From Brugia malayi (taxonomy: Eukaryota; Nematoda; Chromadorea; Rhabditida; Onchocercidae): DNA of 64,000 nt. Location of the stretch: assembly GCF_000002995.4 (NCBI RefSeq), contig NW_025062479.1:13711721-13775720 (forward strand), written 5' to 3'. Of this stretch, positions 25,916 through 37,910 are shown in pieces. Under the pieces are notes generated by a model that ran no database searches, was not told the origin of the DNA, and saw nothing but the letters and a program-made list of their open reading frames with translations. Each line of letters begins with the position of its first letter. Within the stretch, counting starts at the first letter, position 1. The translations under genes were made by a program, and so were the position numbers.

Positions 25916-26943
25916 ATGTATTCAGTCTTATTTTACATCGTTCCAGTATTGTGTAAGTTTCATTTTACTTTTTTTTCAAAAATGGTTCTTAAAATTACAG
26001 CAAATTTGTTAAGATTAATTGCTAATTAACTTTTTCTAAGTTTAGGGAAAAAGATTCTTTTTTTCTTTCAGTTTATGAGATAATATAAATTATCATTTAA
26101 TTTTATCATTTTCCTTCTTGAATTCTTAATAGTTATTTTCGAATAATTTGTTTGGATTTTTTTCTTCAACATCAAATTTCGACACTTTGTGTAGATAAGA
26201 TATTTTCTATGTTTATATTATTGCTAATGCTAATTAATATCATCATTATTTTTTTTTTTTTTTAAAGACTGTTTTTCATTTGCTGCAACAGAATGGATAT
26301 CGAGTGATAATACAATAAAACGATCATCATCGGTTTCCGGAATATTAGTAATGTGTTATGATGATGAGGAAACTTGCATGAAGGAATGCTTTTTCACATG
26401 CCATTCAACTGATCATTGTAATGATTCATTGTCACCAAAAGTTGCATGTTTTCCTCATTTAAGTTTGTACGTATTTTCTTTTGTCTGGAAATTTTTTCAA
26501 AAAAGTTTTATTTTAAAAAATAGTTATATAGTTTGAAAATGTTAAGGTAGAAAGGAAAAAAAAATTTTCTAATATTTTTTATTAATGAATAAAAAATGAA
26601 ATAGTAGATGATAACCTTGAAAAAAGTATTAAAATTAGAATGTTAATTTCCTTTTTAAATATTAATTTCGTGCCATATATGAATGGATAAAAAGATTTAT
26701 CGTATACCTATCAATTTTTTTTTTTTTCAATTAGAATATTTTAAATTAAAGATTTTATATGTATATTTAGAATATTTTTAATATAAAAAAGAAAATTTCA
26801 GGATAGTATTGATGACATTTGCATTTATCTTATTTGTTGTATGCTGTTGCTGTTGTATTTGTATAGTTGGTCCAGTTTTATTGTGTTACAAAAGTTTACA
26901 AAAATGGCAAAGAAAACGGAGGAATAGACGGATGTTTGTTTGA
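25916..26943 (+). CDS. Small Cys-rich type I membrane protein, family not recognised
   Basis: Three exons, 25916..25952, 26268..26466 and 26802..26943, joined in phase (1 nt, then 2 nt carried) to 125 residues. The first codons give MYSVLFYIVPVLYCFSFAAT, a good signal peptide interrupted by intron 1. A short outer domain follows with six cysteines in the pattern C-x6-C-x3-C-x3-C-x5-C-x9-C (from MCYDDEETC to KVAC). Then comes a membrane segment from VLMTFAFILFVV into five consecutive cysteines, ICIVGPVLLCY, and a short basic tail KWQRKRRNRRMFV. The cysteine run at the membrane suggests palmitoylation or metal/disulphide packing (inference). The intron 1 acceptor TTTAAAG is weaker than the others. 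It resembles in layout small nematode surface proteins with a compact disulphide domain, but no named family could be assigned. Confidence 0.7.
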
Positions 26944-28180
26944 TACCTTTTTTTTTGCATTTTGATGTTTTCCTTTTTTTTTTTCTCATATTTGAATGAT
27001 ATAAATGATTATGATTAACAAGGTTGTTTAGTTGCTAGTATAATAAATACTAGATATTAGTATAGGGAGCACTCTGTTTATAACTGATTTATAAGACTAG
27101 CTATAAGTTTAATAAATATCCGGGTACTAGTGTAGAGTAGTTCGTAGCAGTAAGTATTCTATTTATAATTTTTAAAATTATCAATTTAATGAATGCAGTA
27201 AGTATATAATTTTTAAAAGTAATTATCAATTTAATGAATAGAGTAGATTGTGTTACGTATGATAATATTTTTAATGTGATATATGAACTCTTCTTATACC
27301 AAGATCTTAGTTAAAAGAACTGATGAAGAGTTGTTAAGTATACCATACATTATTTCTAAAATTTCATTTATTTGTCTTTGTTTTCTGTTACTTTTAACTA
27401 TTAATTTAAAAAAAAAAGCAAATGAGATTTTGGAAGGTATAAACATCCAAAAAGGAACTAAATAAATAAATAAAAAAGAAGTGCTATGATTTGTTTAATC
27501 TTTGAAAACTTTGCTGCGTAACAAAACCCAATCGATTATTAGACATCCATTATGTTACATGAGATGAGCTTCTATTTATACATTTTCACGTTAAAAAATG
27601 TTTAGGGAATTTTGAAGCAAAAATACCTTAAATTGAAAAATTCTACCAAAAACTAAATAAGGAATTATTTCCTTCTTTGAAGACCAATTTTTTCATTAAT
27701 TTAATCATAAGGATAAAAAATTTTTATATATCATCATTTCTGATTTGAATGCAAGATTTGACATAGTACAAGCACTGGAATGAGGTAAACATAATGATAA
27801 CATTTTTGGTCACAAATATCCTATCACAAGAAATTTATAAAATTTATATATAAGAGATTAACACTAGAAAAATTTCAACAACTACTAGCATAAATATGAT
27901 CCTAGAAGGACTATTAAATGATACTTTTCGTATAATCATTCTAATTGAAACATATTTGTCTGATTAAAACAGAAAAGATTAGCAGTCACAAGAATAGATT
28001 TGTTAGCTAGAAGTGATAACGATCATAAGAGCATACTGACGACTTTTCTACTGGACTTGAAATTACTACCTTCACTGATGACTGAATGAGAAGCCAATAA
28101 AAGATATAATTTGTTAATGATACACTTTAATTTCATCATTTATCATGCAGCCCGTATAAAAGAAGAGAAAAAATTTGTTG
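26944..28180. other. Intergenic with short repeated segments
   Basis: No exon seen. At about 27149-27242 a block of roughly 45 bases (AGTAAGTAT..., ...TATCAATTTAATGAAT) occurs twice in tandem with small changes, and CTAG-rich blocks around 27037-27135 are also similar to each other. The right end is the 3' flank of GTF2F2. Confidence 0.5.
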
Positions 28181-30339
28181 TTATTCAGCTTCTTTTTTAT
28201 TTTTACGATAATTTCGATATTCTGGTTTCAACTCCCACATTGATTTGTGTGGTGGCATTGTATTGTACACAGCAATTTCCGTTAGTATTTCTTTAACAAA
28301 TCCCTTAAAATACAAATTAGAATAAATTATTTTGCAACCGATGTTTGGGATAAAAATAATACGAAACTTTCACGTTTTACGCTAATTTACTTTTAGTAAG
28401 TAAAGTATCAGAACGGATAAGGTTACTGCAAGAAAAATAAAACTAAAAAATATAACAATTATAAAAATTAAGAGTGCGAGATAAAAAGCGTAGAGAAATG
28501 TTCCTGAATTTCTATCCCTTCTCTTCCTGAATTCGAAACTCGGACTAAGGAATATAAGTCAGACGAAAGAATGAGAATATTGTATATGTATGATGAAATA
28601 AATGGATATTTTTTTTAATAACTTTAAAAAATATTTTTTGAAATTATGAATGAAATGACCGGAGGTTGATTGGTAAGTTTCTGCAAGTCAACCAATCGAT
28701 AGTATTGATGTTTTTCAAAAGCATGAAATATTGCTTGTCGAACAACATCCTTATCGGCACGAACAGTTTTTGCTCCTTCTTTCTTCTGCTTTTCTCTGGC
28801 TAACTGAAACAAAACAAATTTAGAATTACTTCACAGTAAAATATTTCAATTTTATGTCGGAATATTAAACCAAGCTTTGAATTATATGGAAAAAAAAGGT
28901 TTTACAGCCAAGAAAATTATAGTAATTTGAAAGAATTTTAAAAGGCAAACCATTTCTGCATGAACAGCAATAGGCTTGAATTTCACTTCAGCTTTTTCCA
29001 TTTGTTTCACATGTCGTTTTGGCTGGCTGCTTTTCTCTATTTGTTTTCTGTAAATTCCCGTATTAAGCGAAAATGGCTCCATGGACTAAGCATATTTTTA
29101 TGAGTTATTGTTCCATCATTTTTACAGCAGTTCCTCTTTTAAAAGACCTTTAATATATGAAAAGACGATATTCCAGAAAAAAAAAAAATAACATTCAGAA
29201 ATCAAATGTGAAGTGAAACTTAACATTTTAGATGATAAAATTTGTTAGATAATATCCATATATCATATTTCGATATTAGTTGATAGTAGTAGTGACAAAA
29301 CATGGACAAATTATTTTTATAAACATATTTCCCTAACAAATGATTTTCAAAATTTCACATTTTCATTCGCATATAGTCATCTGTTTGAGGAGGTCTGCAG
29401 TCAGCTCTTTTCACAACTCTCCCTTCAATGCTTAAGCGGCCTGAGCAAATGTCAGCGTCTTCATTTAAGCCACTTTTATCTGAATAATTTAACAGTCAAT
29501 ATGTGTAAACATGAAATCGCTCAAAAAAATCATAATTGAACCAAAAAAAAAAAGCTAAAATTATTACGAATACAAACCTTCGCAGAGTACAGCTAGTGAC
29601 TGATTCCTAATATCGCCGATGACAAAACTATGTTCATTTGGTATTAAGAAACTTGCTTGTTTACTTTTTGTGGGACCAATTCGATTATTACGTGATGTTG
29701 ATAAATTATTCCCAGAAAGTGAGCTCAAAAATGAATCCGATGATGATGCCTCATTGTCGTAACCTAAATGAATCTTAATTAACATAAACAAATTAAACTC
29801 AATGATTATGAAAATAAAGAAAAAATTATACTTGATTATATTACAGACATTCTGATTTAGTATTACATTTTAAGAAATTAAAATACCAAAAGCAGCATCA
29901 TAAAACGATGAAAAAAAAGTCAATAACTAAATAAATAACAAAACCTGATGAATTCTTTTCAAGCAAATTTGTATTGCTTTTAAATATCAAGTCAGTTTTT
30001 CCATTTGCTGCTGTGATAACCAATCGTCCAACATCGTAGCCGACATTCTTCCCCCACATCTCGGACAAATATCTTGGTACCTAAAAATCCATATGTAATT
30101 TTTAAATAAATAAATAATATAATACTAATTAAAATCTTATATCAAATTTGTAACTAAAAGTAATTTAGTAATTTAATGACAAAGTTCATTAAAACTTGAA
30201 GCACCACAGTATTTCAAGCTTTAACATGTCTTCCACAAATCGCAAAAAAAAAAAACAAAGATGTAAATGGACATAATATGAAAAAAAAAAAAAAAAGAGC
30301 ACAGTATCATCGAGAAACGATAAAAATAAGAAACTGGTT

Positions 30340-30370
<31 letters not shown>

Positions 30371-30702
30371 ACGGAAACCATAAATGTCCAGAAATAAAGG
30401 TAGCGATTGAAGGACTAAACAAATACACTTCGAATAACCCTACTCCATTTCATGCAGAAATGATCGTACGACCAGATTAAACTATCAATTATTTCTTTCT
30501 AATCAAACTCCCGTTAGACTGTCATCAATAGTCATACTTAACTATAAGTACTTAACAATTTAGACATCAACAACAGAATAAATATCAACGATAGACATTT
30601 CCAGTGAAGACTATTGAAGCTTACCTTCACAAGCCATACTCCTCGTTTTGCACAATCAGTATCAACGTGATCACTAAATTTTCGTTTACCATTAGAATTC
30701 AT
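28181..30702 (-). CDS. GTF2F2: General transcription factor IIF beta subunit (RAP30)
   Basis: Seven minus-strand exons: 30702..30625, 30080..29945, 29763..29578, 29479..29359, 29047..28951, 28803..28660, 28303..28181; 294 residues, all joins in phase (human protein 249). The N-terminal dimerisation part has RGVWLVKVPRYLSEMW and GKNVGYDVGRLVI; the middle has LSIEGRVVKRADCRP and DDYMRMK; the C-terminal winged-helix DNA-binding domain has VRADKDVVRQAIFHAFEKHQYY and ends with KSMWELKPEYRNYRKNKKEAE. RAP30 pairs with RAP74 in TFIIF, which brings RNA polymerase II to the promoter. A Ser/Asn-rich insert (about residues 70-100) explains the extra length. ATG at 30702 follows the acceptor TTTTATTTCAG by four bases, consistent with trans-splicing. 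Confidence 0.95.
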
Positions 30703-32037
30703 CCTACTGAAATAAAAAATAATTTTAAGAAATAAAACTTTCAAAGCAAATTTTTATTGGGTACTTTTCATTAAAAAACCCTTGACATTGACCTAACAAG
30801 TGGCCTTAACAAACATAACCATTACAACACGCTCATATCAAGAATCTAGCAAAAGCATCAAAACAATTAAATTTCATTTTATTGTAAAGCGTATACTATC
30901 TTTCCTTAAGCTTTAATTACTAGCAATAATACCAGTTAGCAGAATCAGAATTCTACAATAGCGGATAATAATCATAGCGTAAAATATTACAAGGATTACT
31001 ACCAAACTGAAAAATCACACTTTTGCTGATTTTTTTTTTTATTAAACATTAGAAAACTAATTTGAAAAATTAGAGCAAAAATAATAAACGAGAATAACAT
31101 AATCGATTTACACATTAGAATTGAGAATTTAAAAGAAGAAAAGTATGACCTAGAGAATATCTATCAAATATCTAATCACAGCAAATGCTTAAGCTTCATA
31201 GAATTATAGCAAACTCAATGAAGCCAACAGTGAAGCTCAATTCCTCTGAAAAATACGAGTTGAGATCACCAAGAATACTAAGATAATACAATTTTCATGC
31301 AAATAAGAATATAAAATATAAATATAGTACCTCATTTATTTTACTAAACAAGAAGAAAAACATAAGTTTGATTTAAAACATTGTTCCAAATCTTAGATTT
31401 TCTTAGAGTTATTTAAAAATTACCAAGAAATTGAGGGCATAGTTAAGAGTAACAGACGAATATATACAGGACAAAAAATACTACTACAGCATTCTATGCA
31501 ATCTTCAAAATGTATAATTTTCATCAGAATGCACACAGACAATAAATAATAAAAGAGAAATAAAAATATAATTGTGCACAACTGCCTTCTTGGCCTTTCA
31601 TTTATATTTGCAAAAGTGATGCAAATCTAAGCATACCTTATTTTTGAAATATAAATCAATTATACATGGGGTAGCACCGTCACTGGTACATTTTTTTATT
31701 TTTTTTTTTTCAACGCTATCAATATTTACAATGGTCGATGTGCACGATAAAAAATAAGAGAAAATAAGAAAAATATATATGTAGTAAATCTGCAAGAAAT
31801 TCATCCTTTAAAAGACCATCACATTAAGAAATGGAATAATTATATGTCATATTTTAAAACACTTATAATTTCTTTCTATAACTTAATTTTATGAAAATAA
31901 ATTTATTTGGAAAAGAAAGGAAACGAAATGAATATTCTTAGTGCGAGCTTAAGTCGAGTTTATAAAGAAATTGAAAAATATTACACAAAATTAAACAACA
32001 ATTTGAATTAAGTATGGAAACCAATTAATATTAACGT
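30703..32037. other. Intergenic between UBAC2 and GTF2F2
   Basis: About 1.3 kb with no supported exon. Both flanking genes are on the minus strand, so it holds the UBAC2 3' flank and the GTF2F2 promoter. The gap is longer than the roughly 100-base spacing usual in C. elegans operons, so an operon is not indicated. Confidence 0.55.
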
Positions 32038-35000
32038 TCAGCGCCTATTATGCAATAATAGATTAGCCGCTTCAGAAGCGTCATTACCGCATCGCTGTAA
32101 AGCCTCTCTGACATCTTCTCGAGAACCAAGACCCATATCCACAAGTTGACGCACTTGGTCTTCGTTAGATGGTGCACCATCTAAATGTTCCAGGAATAAA
32201 TAGCTATTTATTTCTTTCTTAAAGGACCTAAACATACATTCAACATGCATTTGTTGACATACTATCAATAAGTTATAGAAATTGTGAGATCAAGAAAAAT
32301 GAACCAAAAGTTCTTACATATGCCATTTCTCAGTATTAATAGAATATTCAAAAAATATTAGAAAAAAGAGTTGAAAAAGTACCACTGGATGCCCTGCCCA
32401 GTAATCGACTCAAAAAATGAAGTTGATTGTCACTAGGACGAGTCTGAAACAAGTGCCTGATGTGTTACAATTTTAGTAACAAAAACTAAAACTGAAATTT
32501 TCCATCCCAAATTTACTGCTCAAATAAAGCATTTTGAAATAGTTAACTCCAAAAGAAAGTGAAAAATAAATCATAGTTCTATGAATCAATTACACAGTTA
32601 GATAATTCAATCATAAATATGGTCAACAGAGGTTCTGTTTGAAGTAATACTACATCGATTATTGTATCAACAAAATTTTTTAAAGTAACTAATTGATCTA
32701 CATGCTAGTCAATTTCATTAACACCAAACAACTTTAATGGTTAGTCCAGGTGTAATCATAGAAAAGGTGAAGAAGAGTATCGAATCTTTAAATTTATTGT
32801 GCATAAAGCAACAATTTTAAAAATCATCTATTTCACACAGGACTTATAAAAATTATAAAATGTTTCTAACTCGTTCACTGCTGTAAACACGTTGCATTTG
32901 TCCAAACATTAATCTCCTTTCGTAATTATCTAGAATATCTATCCTTTGTCTCTCAATCGTTGCTGCTACCGGTAAAACACTTCCCTGCAAAAATTTATTT
33001 ATAAACTTAAAAGAGTTTCATGCACAATATAATTTGCAAACTTGCATTAAACATTTTCATTTACCGATTTTTTTTTTTTAAATTTTACAAAATAACCTCT
33101 CTTCCAAATTCACCACATTCTGCAAATTTCTGAAACAGCCAACCAATCGGGTTTGAGGTGGAACGAAATAGCCGAACAAGGGAACTGGGCAAGAAATTAA
33201 ATTTTGTAGAAAATTCTGGACACAAAAAAACGCTTAAAGCACCAGCTGTACATGCAATCACCACCGGCTTCGATAATGTAAACAGCTGAAAGAATTAGGT
33301 GAATTTATTCGTTATGATAAACCTTTAAAGGTTTCTGTAATTTTATTATTTGACCATTAAAGTTATATAATAAAAACAGCAAGAAAATTTGGAGTAAAAA
33401 TTGTATTACAAATAATGTCACGCAGTTTTAGCTTAAATCAATTGTTGCTGGTTAATGAACAGCCATAAATACACGTAGGTTTCCTGAAGACTTTAAAATG
33501 AGTATTTTAGAAATTATCTTTCTCGAAATTATATCTTTCAGTATACTAATAAAAGCGACAATTAATTGTTAGCATCTTCTATTTATTCATATCATATTAT
33601 ATAATATGATATAGAATCATGTTTCAGTAGAATAAACTGACATGAAAAAATTACCAAAATTTGTTTCCTTATTATGAAATTTTCAGCAAAAGCAATTAAA
33701 AATTGTTACTTACTGTATTTTCATTTTAATTAAAATTAACAACAGAAAAGAAAAGAACCTGAATAAACATAATGAATGGAAAGCTATGCGCTGATAATGA
33801 TAAGCCAAGTATACTGGCATATGGAACTAATGGTATCTCCTTCACATATGTTAGATACAGTGCAGTGAGCAAATCATACGGTCCAATAACAAAATACATA
33901 GTTGATGGGATATAATCATAAAACCATGAGAGAATAAAATAAATAATTATTTCCATTGAAGTTGCATGAAGAAAATTGAATAAAATGAAGTTCTATAAGT
34001 AAATATAACTATTATAATTAATGTCACAACCAATTATACCAAGATTTCAACATAGTAATTAATCTTTATTTCATTAAGCTTTAACAGTGGTGAAAGCATT
34101 CGATAATGAGAATTAAATAAACTTTATCAAAATGGTCTAACTAAAAACTAGCTTTATTCCATAGCAAACTTTTATAATCACAAACCATCACTGAAATAGC
34201 GTTGCATAACTAATGCAAATGAAATACCTTCCTAATTTCTGATAAATAGATATGCAATATCATAGTCTGATAAGTTACCATGAATTTGCAGGAACCAAAG
34301 CGACGTTCCACTAATCGGCCATAATATAACAAGATTAATCCACTAACAAGTGATGAAGGATTTTGAAAAATAAATTTTGATGGAATTATTTGCAAAACCT
34401 AAAAAGAGCCTTGAATTACTTGTTATCAGCAAGTCAGCTATCACCTATAAAAATCAACTTTTACTAATGAATTACAATTAGTTACAGTGGACAATGCATA
34501 ACAAATCCTTCATGAGCATAAATCAAACCATGCATATTTCTTCAAGAACTCACTCCTTTAATAGAAATGATATTTCCCAATGATGGTGCAATCCAAGAAT
34601 CAAAATCATTAATACTTAAGTACATGCAGACGACAGAATTGAACAACGTCATCAATAACCTGAATTTATTTAAATTTCCAAAAACAACTCATTTTTTCGT
34701 TAAATAAATATTCAAACTTATAACATTCTTAGCAAATCGATTATTTTTCTTCAGTCAATACAAACAGTAGAATATTTTTAAACTATTAAGTACCATTAAA
34801 AACATAACGTTAAACTATTAAATACCATTAAAGGACAACAAAGCAAATTTAGTACCATAAATTCTCTATAGTACCTCAAACCGAACCTATTTTAATCTCG
34901 CCTATCTTATTTTCTTCAATTTATTCCTTGTAATCTGACATAGGTTAAGTAACTTAACGAAACAAATCAAACCAAATCAATAGCTCTTACAACGAAAGGT

Positions 35001-35136
35001 TAATTTCAATTTCAAAGAAATCAAAAAAAACCCAACAAAATTAAAAACGAAGTTATTACCAAGCTTTTGTAATTGGTGCATGTCTGAACAAGTCTTGATT
35101 TTGCATTTGATACTGTCCTCTCCTTGCTTGAAACAT
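32038..35136 (-). CDS. UBAC2: UBA-domain rhomboid-like ER protein (UBAC2)
   Basis: Eight minus-strand exons: 35136..35060, 34659..34554, 34398..34228, 33992..33759, 33285..33097, 32984..32871, 32443..32383, 32180..32038; about 364 residues (human 344). The N-terminal half is a rhomboid-like membrane fold: APITKAWLLMTLFN, LLYYGRLVERRFGSCKF (human IYNFRIFERRYGSRKF), then FVIGPYDLLTALYL and further helices. A soluble linker LPVAATIERQRIDILDNYE follows, and a C-terminal UBA domain with VRQLVDMGL and NDASEAANLLLHNRR. UBAC2 is a catalytically inactive rhomboid-type protein of the ER involved in ER-associated degradation and UBXD8 retention. No catalytic Ser/His motif is seen. The donor of the third exon is ambiguous: 34228 (AAG|GTATTT) and 34279 (ATG|GTAACT) both keep phase, giving 364 or 347 residues. 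Confidence 0.93.
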
Positions 35137-36052
35137 ATCTAAAATTATAACATTCATTAATAATTGATAATAAGTATTCTTAATACGTTTACGATGTCTT
35201 ATAATGAAACGAAGGATGAAATTAAAAAAGAAAAAAAAATATGAAAAAGTGAAAAACCAAACTTGGCTATGCGCAAATAGCTATCGAAATATATTTGAAA
35301 AAGAAATTAGGCTACCAAATTATATTTCAAAAAACCTCTGCCATAATCATAAATCATCTAATTTCCTTTCTTCAACATGTAATGCAAAAATTTAATTTTT
35401 ACCACTGATGGGAAAAACTTTTACAAAACATTATTTTTGTTTATAAACCACTATGCTATATACATGTATTTGGAAGTTTAATTTAATTTTTAAAGTTCAA
35501 TCTAATTTTTAGCAATATCAATATATCTACCAAAATTCTCGTAGTTTAATTTTGAAACTTCAGCAAAATTGCTATGCTAACGTATGTATCTCTCATTCCC
35601 ATAAAATGCTTAATTGTTAAATTACTGGTATATTAGCACCATAAAGTTGAAATTAGAAAATGAGATGGATTTTCATCGTGACACTAAGCAGAGAAATATA
35701 AACCATACAAGACGTAGCATATAAATGTCAGTGTAAATTGAGATTGTTTTCTTAAGTGATAGTGGTGCTCATGGTAGGTGGTGGGAAGAATTGAAGTGAA
35801 GAGAGGGGCAGGTGGGGTTGGTGATATAAATGAGGAATTGAGAATAGTGGAAAGAAGCGATTGATAATAAGATTAGAAAATATGGTGTAATGCTGTAATA
35901 TGATATGTTTCCTTTTTTCTTTTTTTTTTGTAATTTTTGAAATTTTGTGGTAAATCTAAATTTAGATTAAAATTGGACTATCTTGCTGCTGTTAATTTTA
36001 CTGGAAGAAAGAGAGAGGAGGGGAGAGAAAGAAGGGAAAACAAAAAGGAGGA
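35137..36052. promoter_or_regulatory. Shared upstream region of UBAC2 (-) and the ZnF-UBP gene (+)
   Basis: 916 bases between two divergent start codons with no exon seen. The right part has a G-rich block at about 35764-35825 and a purine-rich GA tract at 36006-36050 immediately before the ZnF-UBP ATG. A bidirectional promoter is inferred from the head-to-head layout only. Confidence 0.4.
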
Positions 36053-37497
36053 ATGACGTGTAGCGGTGGAATAAGACGAACTATTTCATCATCTTCATCA
36101 TCAACCCAAGTAGATAGTCAAATTATTATGCATACAGTTGTTCCATTACCTGAATGTCCACATTTAGTAGAGGTAAATTTTTTTTTTGATTTTTTTTTTT
36201 TTTTGATTGCTTTTTATAATTTTTCTAAATGGTGGTTTTATATTGTCAACAATTAAATTTTAGTTCGGAATTTTTTTAAAATTGTTAGGTTTAATATTTG
36301 TAGAAGTTTGAACAAATAGAATTATTATTATTGGCTCAAATATAATGTTTATTTTAGAAAGTTAAGCAGTGTAGTTTTTATTTTTTGTCTTTGAGTTAAG
36401 TTTGTGTCAAATTTTTTTTTTAGTTGTTATTTGTTTGAATGATAATACTATGCAGAAAATATACGGATGAGAACAGTGAAATGACTTATGGAAATGATTT
36501 CGTGCTAATATTTTAGTTGAATTGAAATTTCAATTTGGATCAAACTGAGCAGTCTTTGTAATAGGAAATTATTAAAAGGTTAAAATACACTGAAACAGTT
36601 ATTTTCATTTTCAGAGATCCTTTAAATGTACATTAGACATGTGAAAATTATTTGATGGGTTGCATAATCATTGTAAGTCTCGATAAAGACCAAAATTCTG
36701 CTTTCCTTCATAATCTATCAAATTTATTGTAGCATTATCATACTGTTTCAAAAGTCTTGCATCCAAGAAAAAATAAATTTAGCTTTTATGATAGTATGTT
36801 ACCTATAGCTGCAATTTTTTTTCAAAAATTGCTCTTATTTTTCCGTTTTCACTTATTATTTCAGATTAGAGAACTTCCTGCTGAAGGCATTAATGCACTA
36901 GCATGTTGTTCAGAATGCCACTCCAATGAGGAACAGTGGGTTTGCCTAACTTGCTATTTGGTTCGTACTTTCTTTATAAAGAAAAGTATAACATATCCAG
37001 AAGAACTGCAGTTACGTTTAGCTTAGCATTAAAAGAAAAAAAGATTTCCAAATTGTTAAATCAGATTATGGTTCGTTTATTTATTATTTGCAAAACACAT
37101 GACAATAATTATTTGTGTTCAAATGTGGCAATCATTTGACTACTGAATACAGTTTCGTTTCCATGGTATGGCTTACTTTGTACTGAAGCACTACGACTGT
37201 GAGTATTAAAATTAAATATTGCAGTTTGAATGATTTTAATATATATATATATATATATTAAATTTTGAAAGAGATTTCTTATTCTAGGTCAACTGTAGCC
37301 GTTACATTGCTGGTCATGCCGTATATCATCAAATGCGTACTGGTCATTCTATGGCACTAAGTTTAACCGATCTTTCGGTCTGGTGTTATCCTTGTGAGTC
37401 ATACGTTCATCATGAAGTACTAATTCCTGCAAAGAATGCAGCGCATCAATCGAAATTTGGTGTTTCTATGCCAGAACAGGGGAGATCAACATTTTAA
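36053..37497 (+). CDS. Stand-alone HDAC6-type ZnF-UBP (BUZ) ubiquitin-binding protein
   Basis: Three exons, 36053..36172, 36865..36960 and 37288..37497, phase 0 throughout, 141 residues. After a Ser-rich start the protein is a single zinc-finger UBP domain closest to the C terminus of HDAC6: VVPLPECPHL, CSECHSNEEQWVCLTCY, CSRYIAGHAVYHQ, DLSVWCYPCESYVHH, and KNAAHQSKFGVSMPE (human HDAC6 KNIAHQNKFGEDMP). The zinc Cys/His set is complete. Arg of SRYIAGH and Trp/Tyr of VWCYPCESY, which hold the free C-terminal Gly-Gly of ubiquitin in this fold, are kept, so binding of unanchored ubiquitin ends is expected. No deacetylase domain is encoded upstream: 35.1-36.05 kb carries no exon and UBAC2 begins there on the other strand. 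It could be a small adaptor separated from HDAC6, or a paralogue of its tail. Confidence 0.88.
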
Positions 37498-37804
37498 AAA
37501 TCCTGCCAATTAATCCTTATCAGATAAATATATTATTAGTATCCTTACACAAAATCAGATGCTCATTTTGCTTTTTTTTTTTAACGTTTATTGAGGTTGG
37601 TGAGTCATTGGAATTGTCATTTTAAATATTTTTTGAAATATAAGATCAAACTGAGCAGTCTTTGTAATAGGAAATTATTAAAAGGTTAAAATACACTGAA
37701 ACAGTTATTTTCATTTTCAGAGATCCTTTAAATGTACATTAGACATGTGAAAATTATTTGATGGGTTGCATAATCATTCAAAATTAAATATTGCAGTTTG
37801 AATG

Positions 37805-37852
<48 letters not shown>

Positions 37853-37910
37853 TTTGGTGAGGTTGGTGAGTCATTGGAACTGTCATTTTAAATATTTTTT
37901 GAAATATAAG
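36538..37910. repeat. Mosaic tandem duplication with both exons deleted from the copy
   Basis: Three source blocks, A (36538-36672, intron 1), B (37208-37265, intron 2) and C (37592-37644, 3' flank), reappear in the same order and back to back as A' (37644-37778), B' (37780-37855) and C' (37858-37910). A and A' are identical over 135 bases; C and C' differ at one of 53; B and B' differ mainly in the length of the (TA)n run. The copy begins exactly where C ends, as expected for a tandem duplication of 36538-37644, and lacks the pieces that carry exon 2 and exon 3. Confidence 0.9.
37808..37849. repeat. (TA)n microsatellite inside the duplicated block
   Basis: Long TA run in copy B', longer than the matching run in block B (about 37239-37259). 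Confidence 0.9.

Noticed and set aside
26944..28180. Repeated CTAG and AGTAAGTAT blocks considered as a mobile element.
   Set aside because: No terminal repeats, target duplication or coding remnant were found; recorded only as local repeats.
28111..28296. Plus-strand open frame of 61 residues.
   Set aside because: The minus strand here is the last exon of GTF2F2 with a clear RAP30 C terminus; the plus frame is its shadow.
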